A DNA stretch of 64,000 nucleotides from DASZVB01 sp035545855 (lineage in GTDB: Bacteria > Myxococcota_A > Polyangia > Polyangiales > Polyangiaceae): contig DASZXK010000128.1 of NCBI GenBank assembly GCA_035545855.1, positions 1 to 64,000 on the forward strand, read 5' to 3'. Positions 7,663 through 16,714 of the stretch are shown one piece after another. The notes beneath the pieces are model-generated. The model saw only the letters and a list, made by a program, of their open reading frames with translations, searched no databases and was not told the origin of the DNA. Made by a program: the position numbers and the translations under genes. Every line of letters starts with the position of its first letter. Position 1 is the stretch's first letter.

Positions 7663-10600
7663 ATGCACATCAAGAAGCTGGAGATCTGCGGATTCAAGTC
7701 CTTCGTGGACCGCACGGTGATCCACTTCGACCACGACGTCATCGGCATCGTGGGACCGAACGGCTGCGGCAAGTCGAACATCGTCGATTCCATCCGCTGG
7801 TGCATGGGCGAGCAGAGCCCGAAGCACCTCCGCGGCAAGGCGATGGAAGACGTCATCTTCAACGGGTCCGAGTCGCGCGGCCCGCACGGCTTCGCCGAGG
7901 TGACGATCACCTTCGACAACACGGACAAGAGCTACGCCGCGACGCTCCCGCCCGAGTACTCCGAGTACGCGGAGATCGCCGTCTCGCGCCGGTTGTTCCG
8001 CGATGGAACCAGTGAGTACCTCATCAACCGCACGCAGGTCCGCCTGAGGGACGTCCAGGATCTCTTCCTCGGCACCGGCGTCGGGTCCAAGGCGTACTCC
8101 ATCGTCGAGCAGGGCCGCATCGGGCAGATCGTCACGGCGCGGCCGGAAGATCGACGCCTCTTCCTCGAAGAGGCCGCCGGCATCACCAAGTACAAGAAGC
8201 ACCGCCGGGACGCCGAGCGGAAGATGGACCAGACGCGGCAGAACCTCCTCCGCGTGAGTGACATCATCGCGGAGATCGACCGCACGCGTTCCTCCCTCCG
8301 CCGTCAGGCAGCGAAGGCGGAACGGTTCATCACGTACCGGGAGGAGCTCGAAGAGTTGATGCTCCACCAGAGCTCCCACTCCCTCCTCGAGCTCATCGTG
8401 GTGGAGCGGGTCGAGCGAGAAGCGCTCGGCGCCGCGCTCGCGCAATCCGCCGACGCGCGGGGCCGCGTGGAGAAGGACGAGACCGCCCTCGCCCAGGCAC
8501 GCGAGGAAGCCGGAACGGTGGAGGAGCGCTCCGAGCAGGCGGCGCAGGCCGCCTTCCGGGCGGACAACGACGTGAGCGCCCTCCAGGCCGAGCACTCCCG
8601 CGCGAAGGACCACCTCGCGCACCTCGACCAGCGACTCTCCTCGGCCGCGGCGGAGAAAGACGACCTCGCGCTCCGGCTCGCCGCCCTCGCCTCCGAGCGC
8701 GCGGATCTCGAGACGCGCCTCCGGTCCCTCGAGGGTGACGCCGAGGCCCGCGAGGCCGACACCGCGACGGAAGAAGCGGCGCTCGAGACGCTCCGCACGG
8801 AGGAAGCGACGGCCGACCAGCTCGCCGCGACGCTCCGCCAGCAAGTGACGGACGCGACGACGGAAGCGGCCACCGTGAAGGCGCGCCTCGACGCGCTCGT
8901 CCAGCGCATCGAGGAGACTCGCGCCCGACGCGACCGCACCGCGGCCGAGCTCGAGCGGATCACGGAGGAAGTGTCGAGCCTCTCCGCGCACGAGGCCGCG
9001 CTCCGGAAGAGCGTCGCCGATCGCGCCGAGGGCAAGCGCCTGAGCGCCGCCGAGCTGTCGCTCCTAGAGAAGGAGCTCGAGGGCCTCCGCCCGCAGTCGC
9101 TCGACACGGAACGCCGCGTGGACGCCGCGAAGAACGAGCTCGGCCTCAAGCGAAACCGCCTCCGCGCGCTCGAGGACCTCCATCGCCGGCTGGACGGCGT
9201 CGGAACGGGCGTCCGCGCCCTGCTCTCCTCCGGGAACGGCGCCGTGCTCGGCATGGTGGCCGATCGCCTGGAGGTCGCGGAAGAGCACACGGCGGCGCTC
9301 GCGGGTCTCCTCGGAGATCGCCTCCAGTGCGTCATCGTGCAGGACCCGGAACAGGGCCTCTCCCTGCTCGATTCGCTGCGTTCGTCGGGACGAGGCCGCG
9401 CGACGATCGCGCCGTCGCGGCCGCCGTACGTCGCCGGCGCCCGCCGCGCGGCGCTGCCGGAAGGCGGGACGCTCGGCTACGTGGTGGACCACGTCCGCTA
9501 CGCGCCGGAGCACGAGGCGCTCGTCCGGGCTCTCGTCGGGGACGCCGTCCTCTGCCGCACGGCGGAGGACGCGCTCGCAATGGTCCGTGCCCTCGCGGGC
9601 GCGACCGCCGTCTCGCTCGACGGCACCGTCGTTCGCCCCGACGGCCTCATCAGCGGCGGCTCGAGCGACGACGTCGCGTCCGCCATGGTCGAGCAGAAAC
9701 GCGAGATGCGGCTCCTCGCCGAGGAGGTGGAACGCCTCGATCGTCGCGTGAACGAGGCCCTCGAAGCGCACCGTGCGATCCGAGCCCGCATGACGGAGCT
9801 CGGGACGGAGCTCGATCGCGCTCGCGCCGGCGCCGTGGAGACGGAGATCGCGCACCTCTCCGCGGAGAAGGACCTGGACCGCACCGTCGCGGAGATCGCG
9901 AAGAGCGCGCAGCGTCGCTCCGCGCTCCAGGGCGAGCTCGGGGAGCTCGCGAAGACGCTGGAGACCGCCGTCGCCGACGACGGGACGTCCCGCAGGCAGC
10001 TCGACGAGCTCGGCGCGAAGCTCGAGCAGTGCCGGTCGGCGCTGACGCGCGCGTCCGAGGGCGCCGCCGCGTGGAAGGAGCGCGTGGCCGCGCACGCCTC
10101 GCTCGTCACGGAACGGAAGATCCGGCTCGCGCAGGTCCGGGAGCAGGTCGACGGCGCGCGCACGACGCTCGAACGCCTCTCCGCGTCCATCCTGGAACAC
10201 GAGCAGCGCGTGCAGCGCCTCGAGCAGGAGTCCGTCGAGGCCGCCGCGCAGTTCGGCGAGACGGCGGCGCGCATGGTCACCGCCAGGGAGCGTCGCTTCG
10301 AGGCGGAGTCCGTCGCGAGGGAAGCCCACCGCGAGCACGACGAAGTCCGGCGCCTGCTCGAAGAGATCCGGTTCTCGCTCGGCGAGAAGGAATCCTCCCT
10401 CCGGACGCTTCGCGCCGATCTCGGAACCCTGGAAGAGACGGCGCGCGGGCACGAGCTCAAGCTCCAGAAGCTCGAGATCGAGCGGGACCACCTGCTCTCC
10501 AGCGTGAAGGAGAAGTTCCGCGGCCTGGATCTTCACCGCGTGGTCGGAAAATACCACGCGCGTCCGGCTCCCGACGCCGAGCACCGCCGTCGCGTGGACG

Positions 10601-11304
10601 AGCTCACTAAGCTCATCGAGCGCATGGGCCCGGTGAACCTGGATGCGAAGAGCGAGTACGAAGACGCGGAAAAGCGCTACGTCGAGCTCTCCCAGCAGAA
10701 GGAAGACATCGAGAAGGCCCTCGTCGACCTCGAGCGCGCGATCAAGCACATGAACCGCGAGTCCAAGCGGCGGTTCCGCGAGACCTTCGACGCCGTGAAC
10801 GAGCTCTTCCGGAAGACGTTCCAGGAGATGTTCCGCGGAGGCCGCGCCGAGCTCCTGCTCACGAACCCCGAGGACCTGCTGGAAACCGGCGTGGACATCG
10901 TCGCGCAGCCGCCCGGCAAGCGCCTCGGGAACATCGAGCTCATGAGCGGTGGCGAGAAGGCCCTCACCGCGACGGCGCTCATCTTCGCGATCTTCCGCCA
11001 CCGCCCGTCCCCGTTCTGCGTCCTGGACGAGGTCGACGCCCCGCTCGATGAAGCGAACGTGCGCCGCTACAACGAGGCGATCCGCAGCATGACGGATCGG
11101 TCGCAGTTCATCCTCATCACGCACATCAAGAGCACCATGCAGAGCGTGGACGTGCTCTACGGCGTGACGATGGGCGAGCCGGGCGTCTCTCGCATCGTGA
11201 GCGTCAAGGTGAACGAGGACGCGAAGAGCCGCTCCGAGAAGCGAAATCAGCTCGAGGAGCCGGCCGCGGCGAGCGAGCCGCCCACGGGCGTCGCGGTCGC
11301 CTGA
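7663..11304 (+). CDS. smc: chromosome segregation protein SMC
   Basis: 1,213 aa, the standard size for bacterial SMC. Residues 31-39 hold the Walker A GPNGCGKSN. The ABC signature LMSGGEKALTA lies near 1095 and Walker B FCVLDEVDAPLDEANV near 1118. Between them are two long Glu/Arg/Ala-rich coiled coils and a hinge domain at roughly 500-660 (GAVLGMVADRLEV, GYVVDHVRY). It forms an ATP-gated ring with ScpA/ScpB to organise and separate chromosomes; scpAB are not in this window. The 285 bp upstream (7378-7662) holds no gene I can support. Confidence 0.97.
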   Translation: MHIKKLEICGFKSFVDRTVIHFDHDVIGIVGPNGCGKSNIVDSIRWCMGEQSPKHLRGKAMEDVIFNGSESRGPHGFAEVTITFDNTDKSYAATLPPEYSEYAEIAVSRRLFRDGTSEYLINRTQVRLRDVQDLFLGTGVGSKAYSIVEQGRIGQIVTARPEDRRLFLEEAAGITKYKKHRRDAERKMDQTRQNLLRVSDIIAEIDRTRSSLRRQAAKAERFITYREELEELMLHQSSHSLLELIVVERVEREALGAALAQSADARGRVEKDETALAQAREEAGTVEERSEQAAQAAFRADNDVSALQAEHSRAKDHLAHLDQRLSSAAAEKDDLALRLAALASERADLETRLRSLEGDAEAREADTATEEAALETLRTEEATADQLAATLRQQVTDATTEAATVKARLDALVQRIEETRARRDRTAAELERITEEVSSLSAHEAALRKSVADRAEGKRLSAAELSLLEKELEGLRPQSLDTERRVDAAKNELGLKRNRLRALEDLHRRLDGVGTGVRALLSSGNGAVLGMVADRLEVAEEHTAALAGLLGDRLQCVIVQDPEQGLSLLDSLRSSGRGRATIAPSRPPYVAGARRAALPEGGTLGYVVDHVRYAPEHEALVRALVGDAVLCRTAEDALAMVRALAGATAVSLDGTVVRPDGLISGGSSDDVASAMVEQKREMRLLAEEVERLDRRVNEALEAHRAIRARMTELGTELDRARAGAVETEIAHLSAEKDLDRTVAEIAKSAQRRSALQGELGELAKTLETAVADDGTSRRQLDELGAKLEQCRSALTRASEGAAAWKERVAAHASLVTERKIRLAQVREQVDGARTTLERLSASILEHEQRVQRLEQESVEAAAQFGETAARMVTARERRFEAESVAREAHREHDEVRRLLEEIRFSLGEKESSLRTLRADLGTLEETARGHELKLQKLEIERDHLLSSVKEKFRGLDLHRVVGKYHARPAPDAEHRRRVDELTKLIERMGPVNLDAKSEYEDAEKRYVELSQQKEDIEKALVDLERAIKHMNRESKRRFRETFDAVNELFRKTFQEMFRGGRAELLLTNPEDLLETGVDIVAQPPGKRLGNIELMSGGEKALTATALIFAIFRHRPSPFCVLDEVDAPLDEANVRRYNEAIRSMTDRSQFILITHIKSTMQSVDVLYGVTMGEPGVSRIVSVKVNEDAKSRSEKRNQLEEPAAASEPPTGVAVA

Positions 11305-11310
11305 GAGCTT

Positions 11311-12387
11311 CTATCTGCGCCGGCGTCGTCTCGCGACGCGGAGCGCGGCGAAGATCGCCCAGGGCGCTCCGAGGAGCGCCGACGGCGGAGCGCCGACCCC
11401 GACGTCGCAGCCGGGGGGCCGCGGCGCGACGCCGTGCGCCTCCGGTAGTGCGGAGAACCCCGCGTCCCGGGGCGAGCCGCCGTAGTACGACGACGGCGTC
11501 GGAGCGCGCTCCGGGACCGCGGCGCTTCCACCGGTGCCGGGGAGAGGGCCTCCGCCGTCCGTCCTTCCGCCGTCCGTGACTCCGGTCGGACACGGGGCGG
11601 GCGCGCGAAGCGGACTGTCCGCGGGCGGGAAGAACCGGAACGCGCGCCCGCACGCGACGTTCACGTCATCCGTTTCCGGGGAAGCGCCAGGGAGCGCCCC
11701 GGTCTCGCCGAGGAGAGGAACGGCGCCGGGACCGAAGCACGCCGGCGCTCCCTCGTACGCGACCTCCAGCGTGGTCTCTCCTGCCGTGCCGACGAACCGG
11801 AGCCCGTCGGTCGGGCCGTTCTGGAGCCAGCCGTTCCGAAGCGCGGAGCGCCCCGCGGCGGTGACGTCGCAGGAGGCGCCGAGCGTCGCGTCCGTCGCGC
11901 AGAAGACGACGTAGCCGTCCGGAGGGACGACGATGTTCGCCACGGGGAGACTCCGGTACGTTTCGCACGCGCCGCCGCCGCCGTTCACGAGCTCCACCGT
12001 GGCGAGCCCGCAGGCCCCGAGGGTGAGCGCGCCGGCGCCCGCGTCCCCGCCGTCCGAAGAGTCCGATGCTCCGGCGTCCGCGGGAGGCGGCCCACAGGAG
12101 GGAAGCGGCGGAGAGGGCGCAGGAGGAGCGTTCGGGGCCCACCCCGCGGCTACCTCCACGTGGAGCTCGAGGAATTCGGCGTCGTCCGCGCCGGGGTCAT
12201 CGTAGCTCACCTGCGTCAGCTGGACGCGGCACCGTGGACTCGCTCCGACGATCAGCGTCGACGGCGACGGCGCCGACGCAGGCGACGGGACCGACGGCGC
12301 AGCGCGCGCCGGCCCGGCGACCAGACCCGACGCGACGGCCGTGAGCACACCCAAGTAGACGACTCTCGAACGGGTTTCAGGGTTCAT
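11311..12387 (-). CDS. secreted lamin-tail-like protein with MYXO-CTERM-type anchor
   Basis: 358 aa. A signal peptide (VVYLGVLTAVASGLVAGPARAA) leads into a beta-rich region starting RCRVQLTQVSYDDPGADDAE and continuing with FLELHVEV and VVPPDGYVVFCATD, the pattern of lamin-tail domains (Ig-like, surface or nuclease-associated). A Pro/Gly-rich region follows. The last 30 residues are CDVGVGAPP, a hydrophobic helix and RRRRRR, the architecture of MYXO-CTERM sorting signals, so it is probably held at the envelope. The ATG at 12387 fits the signal peptide and has a GAGGGG ribosome-binding site. It converges on smc with 6 bp between stops. Confidence 0.8.
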   Translation of the reverse strand: MNPETRSRVVYLGVLTAVASGLVAGPARAAPSVPSPASAPSPSTLIVGASPRCRVQLTQVSYDDPGADDAEFLELHVEVAAGWAPNAPPAPSPPLPSCGPPPADAGASDSSDGGDAGAGALTLGACGLATVELVNGGGGACETYRSLPVANIVVPPDGYVVFCATDATLGASCDVTAAGRSALRNGWLQNGPTDGLRFVGTAGETTLEVAYEGAPACFGPGAVPLLGETGALPGASPETDDVNVACGRAFRFFPPADSPLRAPAPCPTGVTDGGRTDGGGPLPGTGGSAAVPERAPTPSSYYGGSPRDAGFSALPEAHGVAPRPPGCDVGVGAPPSALLGAPWAIFAALRVARRRRRR

Positions 12388-12453
12388 GAGCCCCTCATCG
12401 TCCCGGGGCGGCGTCGAGTTGCGGCCACCGTCGCTCGACGCACGCCACTCGGG

Positions 12454-12459
12454 TAGCCT
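12454..12459 (+). promoter_or_regulatory. candidate -10 hexamer TAGCCT, 7 nt before the start codon
   Basis: The hexamer ends 7 nt before the ATG at 12467, which would put transcription start on or next to the start codon. No convincing -35 box is visible. Confidence 0.35.
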
Positions 12460-12466
12460 CGGTGGG

Positions 12467-15400
12467 ATGATCCGGCGCCTCCCGTTCGCGCTCCTCTGGC
12501 TCGTGGTCGTGGTGCTCGCCCGGCGCGCCGGAGCCGAACCGCTCGATCCGGCCCACGTTCCTCCGCCGCTCGCCCCGTGGACGGACTGGGTGCTCGCGGA
12601 CACGGGCGATGCCCGCTGCCCGACGTTCCAGGGCTCGCCGGAGCTGATCCGGTGCGTGTGGCCGTCGCGGCTCGCGCTCGACCTCGACGAGAAGGGCGGT
12701 CGCTTCGAGCAGCGATTTCACCTCGACACGACGACCTGGGTCCCGCTCCCCGGCGACGACACGCAGTATCCGCAAGACGTCCGTTCGACGGGGAAGAAGC
12801 TCGTGGTCGTGCCCCACGACGGAAGGCCGAGCGTGAGACTCCCTCCGGGCGATCACACGGTGAGCGGGACGTTCGCCTGGGACTCCCTCCCCGACTCCCT
12901 CGCGCTGCCGCAGGAGACGGGGCTCGTCTCGCTATCGCTCTCCGGCGTGAGGGTTCCGGAGCCGCGCCGGGACGACGGCGGCCGCGTCTTTCTGCAGAAG
13001 GCCGCGCGCGCCGAGGAGGGCGACCGGCTCGAGGTGCTCGTCCACCGGAAGATCACCGACGAGGTGCCGGTCCGGGTCGATACGCGCATCCTCCTGAACG
13101 TCGCGGGGAAGAGCCGCGAGGTCGTGCTCGGGAAGAGCCTCTTCCCGGGCTTCGTGCCGATGTCGATAGAGAGCGCGCTCCCGGCGCGCATCGAGCCGGA
13201 CACCCGGCTCCGCGTCCAGGTGAGGCCGGGCACCTGGACGATCACGGTCGGCGCGAGGAGCGAAGGCCCGGTGGCCGAGCTCGTCCGCCCGGCGCCCGAC
13301 GGACCCTGGCGGGAGGGTGAAGAGGTGTGGGTCTTCGACGCGCGGCCGTCGCTCCGCCTCGTGTCCGTCGAGGGCGTCCACGCCGTGGACCCGCAGCAAA
13401 CGTCCCTCCCCGACGAATGGAAGTCCCTCCCCGCGTACTCCCTCGGCGAGGGAGAGACGATGCGGCTCGTCGAGAAGCGTCGCGGGGACGCCGAACCCGA
13501 GCCCGATCAGCTCTCGCTCACGCGCTCGCTCTGGCTCGACTTCGACGGCGGGGGATTCACCGCGAACGACGGCATCACCGGCACGTTCCACCGGGCGACT
13601 CGCCTCGAGATGAACGAGCCCACGGTGCTCGGCCGCGTGGCCATCGACGGCAAGGACCAGTTCATCACGCGCGGCGCCGGCAGGGCGGGCAAGGCCGGCG
13701 TGGAGATCCGTCAGGGCAACGTCCGCATCACGGCGGACAGCCGCATCGGCGGCGACGCCCGGGACATCCCCGCCGTGGGATACGACCACGACTTCCACGA
13801 GGTCTCGGAGACGCTCCACCTTCCCCCGGGGTACCGGCTCCTTCACGTCGCCGGAGCGGACGAAGTGCCCGGAACGTGGATCCGGCACTGGACGCTCCTC
13901 GAAATCTTCCTCGTGCTCGTGCTGTCGCTCGCGTTCGGGAAGCTCTTCGGCGTGGGCTGGGGCGCGATCGCGGGGCTCACGTTCGTCCTCGTGTTCCCGG
14001 AGTCGGATTCACCGGAGTGGATCTGGGCGGCCGTCCTCGTCATGGTGGCCCTCACGCGCGTCATCCCGGAGGGCAAGGTCCGGAGCGGGTTCGTCGGCGG
14101 ACAGCTCGCGGTGCTCGTCGCGCTCGTCCTCGTCATGCTCCCGTTCATCGTGCAGCACGTGCGGGAGGGCATCTACCCCGCGCTCGCCGAGGGAGACGGG
14201 ACGGAGCTTCTGACCATGAACGCGGAGCCCGCGGCGCCGCCGGCACCCGTGATGGGCGGCGGCGCCGACGTCGTGGCACGCGCGCAGATGCCGGCAATGA
14301 AGGCAGAGGCAGCCGCCGAGGTCGCCGCCGCACTGGACGAGCCCGCGACGGGCGACGACAAGCGGAAGGACGACGGCAGCCTGGGTTCGCTGGGCAACGT
14401 CTCGCGCGCCAAGACGGCGCCGAGCGGCGCCGCACCGGCCTACCGCCAATGGAACGCCGAGGTCTACGACCCGAACGCGATGGTCCAGACCGGACCGGGC
14501 CTGCCGAAGTGGAACTGGTCCACGACGAGCATCCGCTTCAGCGGGCCGGTCGAGCGCACTCAGCGGCTTCACCTGTACCTCCTGCCGCCGCCGGCGAACC
14601 TCGCGCTCGCGCTCGTCCGGGCAGCGCTCCTCCTCCTCGTGTTCGTGCGTCTCCTGCCGCGTGGGCTCGGGAATTTCCGGGCGGGACCCGGGCTCGCCGC
14701 GGGCGCGACCCTCGTCCTCCTGACGCTCGGCGTGGCTCCTCCGGCACGCGCCGACATCCCGAGCAACGACGTGCTGGAGGAGCTGAAGAAGCGCCTGCTC
14801 GAGAAGCCCGACTGCATTCCCACGTGCGCGGCCGCCTCGCGGATGCTCCTCGAGGCGCAGGGGAACTCGCTCCGCGCCCGGCTCGAGATCTCGGCGAACG
14901 CGACGACCGCGGTTCCCCTCCCCGGCGGCGCGTCGCAGTGGGTCCCCGAGCGCGTGCTCGTCGACGGCGCGGAGGCGACGGGCTTGCTCCGCACGACGGA
15001 CGGGCAGCTCTGGCTCCGGCTCGCCGAGGGCAGCCACGACGTCGTCGTCGAGGGCTCCCTTCCGAGCCGCGACTCCATCCAGCTCGCCCTCCCGCTGAAG
15101 CCTCACTACGTCGAGGCGAGGGTCGACGGGTTCACGCTGGAGGGGCTCCACGAGGACGGCCTCGCCGACGACCACCTGCAGCTCACGCGAAAGCACGTCG
15201 AGAACGAAGCTCCCGGTCAGGGCGGTCTCTCGGCGTCCGCTCTCCCGCCGTTCGTGCGCGTCGAGCGGACGCTCCACATCGGCCTGAACTGGCAGGTCGA
15301 GACGCACGTGAAGCGCGTGACGCCGGAAGGGACCGCGGTCGTGCTCGAGGTGCCGCTCCTTCCCGGGGAGTCCGTGACGACGGCGGGAGTTCGCGTCGCG

Positions 15401-16666
15401 GGAGGGAAGGCGCTCGTCAACATGGCGCCCGAGGCGAGCGAGGCGACGTGGACGTCCGTGCTCCGCGAGCAGTCCCCGGTGAAGCTCGTCGCGCCGAAGA
15501 CGACGGCGTGGGCCGAGGTCTGGCGGCTGGATCTCAGCCCGATCTGGCACGCGACGCTCTCCGGCATCGCGGTCGTCCACGGCGAGGCCGGCGGGACGAT
15601 CCCCGAATGGCGGCCCTGGCCGGGCGAGGCGACGACCATCGAGCTCGTGCGCCCCGCGGGCGTCCCGGGCCAGACGCTCACGATCGATTCGAGCGAGTAC
15701 ACGGTCCGACCCGGCCTCCGCGCGACGGACGCCACGGTGACGTTCACGCTCCGTTCGAGCCGCGGCGCCGAACACACCGTCCGGCTCCCGGCGGGCGCCG
15801 ACCTCGAATCCATCACGGTGAACGGCGCGCCGCAGCCGCTCCGCAAGCAGGGCAATGCCGTCACTCTCTCCGTGACGCCCGGGACGGAAAACGTCGTCGT
15901 CGGCTTCCGGCTTCCGGAAGGAATGACCACGAGCTACCGCGTACCCGCCTTCGATTTCGGCACGAAGACGGTGAACTCCACGACGATCGTGAACGTCTCG
16001 GACTCGCGGTGGGTGCTCTTCGTGCGCGGCCCGCGCCTCGGGCCCGCCGTCCTGTTCTGGAGCCTCTTGCTCGTCCTCGGCGTCGTCTCCTACGGGCTCG
16101 GGGCGATCCGCTGGGTGCCGCTCGCCCGGCACGAATGGATGCTCCTCGCCGTCGGGCTGTCGCAGGTGCCGCTGCCGCTCTCGCTCGTCGTCGTCCTCTA
16201 TCTCGTCGCGCTCGGGTACCGGAAGGAGCGTCCGGAGGCTTCCCCGGTCTGGTTCGATCTCCGGCAGCTCGCTCTCGTCGCCTGGACGGCGGTCGCGCTC
16301 GGGATCCTCGTGTACGCCGTGCACCAGGGGCTCATGGGAGAGCCCGACATGCAGATCCGCGGCAACGGCTCGTACTCGGGCGTGCTCCGCTGGTTCGACG
16401 ATCGCACGACGGGGATCCCGGAGCAGCCCCTCGTGATCTCGGTGCCGATGCTCGCTTACCGCGGCGCGATGCTCGCGTGGGCGCTCTGGCTCGCCGTCGC
16501 CGTCCTTCGCTGGCTCCGGTTCGGGTGGCAAGCGTTCTCCACCGGCGGGCTCTGGAAGAAGCGGGTCCGGCGCGTCCAGCTTCCGGCGATCCTCGCGACC
16601 GAGCCCGCCGCGCCGGCCGCGCCCGCAGCACCGTCGGCGACGAACGACGAGCCGAAATCCGAGTAG
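12467..16666 (+). CDS. very large two-halved inner-membrane protein of unknown function
   Basis: 1,399 aa. A signal peptide (PFALLWLVVVVLARRAGA) is followed by a long beta-rich periplasmic region, then a cluster of hydrophobic helices around residues 485-590 (LEIFLVLVLSLAFGKLFG and others), an Ala/Pro linker, and another helix pair near 725-765. Just after ARADIPSNDVLEEL a second large periplasmic region begins. The C-terminus has several more helices and an Ala/Pro tail. The two halves look like a repeated design. I do not recognise the family. The ATG at 12467 is chosen because it begins the signal peptide; the divergent neighbour starts only 79 bp away. Confidence 0.8.
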   Translation: MIRRLPFALLWLVVVVLARRAGAEPLDPAHVPPPLAPWTDWVLADTGDARCPTFQGSPELIRCVWPSRLALDLDEKGGRFEQRFHLDTTTWVPLPGDDTQYPQDVRSTGKKLVVVPHDGRPSVRLPPGDHTVSGTFAWDSLPDSLALPQETGLVSLSLSGVRVPEPRRDDGGRVFLQKAARAEEGDRLEVLVHRKITDEVPVRVDTRILLNVAGKSREVVLGKSLFPGFVPMSIESALPARIEPDTRLRVQVRPGTWTITVGARSEGPVAELVRPAPDGPWREGEEVWVFDARPSLRLVSVEGVHAVDPQQTSLPDEWKSLPAYSLGEGETMRLVEKRRGDAEPEPDQLSLTRSLWLDFDGGGFTANDGITGTFHRATRLEMNEPTVLGRVAIDGKDQFITRGAGRAGKAGVEIRQGNVRITADSRIGGDARDIPAVGYDHDFHEVSETLHLPPGYRLLHVAGADEVPGTWIRHWTLLEIFLVLVLSLAFGKLFGVGWGAIAGLTFVLVFPESDSPEWIWAAVLVMVALTRVIPEGKVRSGFVGGQLAVLVALVLVMLPFIVQHVREGIYPALAEGDGTELLTMNAEPAAPPAPVMGGGADVVARAQMPAMKAEAAAEVAAALDEPATGDDKRKDDGSLGSLGNVSRAKTAPSGAAPAYRQWNAEVYDPNAMVQTGPGLPKWNWSTTSIRFSGPVERTQRLHLYLLPPPANLALALVRAALLLLVFVRLLPRGLGNFRAGPGLAAGATLVLLTLGVAPPARADIPSNDVLEELKKRLLEKPDCIPTCAAASRMLLEAQGNSLRARLEISANATTAVPLPGGASQWVPERVLVDGAEATGLLRTTDGQLWLRLAEGSHDVVVEGSLPSRDSIQLALPLKPHYVEARVDGFTLEGLHEDGLADDHLQLTRKHVENEAPGQGGLSASALPPFVRVERTLHIGLNWQVETHVKRVTPEGTAVVLEVPLLPGESVTTAGVRVAGGKALVNMAPEASEATWTSVLREQSPVKLVAPKTTAWAEVWRLDLSPIWHATLSGIAVVHGEAGGTIPEWRPWPGEATTIELVRPAGVPGQTLTIDSSEYTVRPGLRATDATVTFTLRSSRGAEHTVRLPAGADLESITVNGAPQPLRKQGNAVTLSVTPGTENVVVGFRLPEGMTTSYRVPAFDFGTKTVNSTTIVNVSDSRWVLFVRGPRLGPAVLFWSLLLVLGVVSYGLGAIRWVPLARHEWMLLAVGLSQVPLPLSLVVVLYLVALGYRKERPEASPVWFDLRQLALVAWTAVALGILVYAVHQGLMGEPDMQIRGNGSYSGVLRWFDDRTTGIPEQPLVISVPMLAYRGAMLAWALWLAVAVLRWLRFGWQAFSTGGLWKKRVRRVQLPAILATEPAAPAAPAAPSATNDEPKSE

Positions 16667-16714
16667 CGCGGAGCCCTTTACGACCCGTCCCGCGGGGGCT
16701 ACGCACCGAAGTCC

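Noticed and set aside
9064..11124. 686-codon open frame antisense to smc
   Set aside because: A typical GC-rich shadow: low-complexity Arg/Glu/Leu content, opposite a gene with complete SMC motifs.
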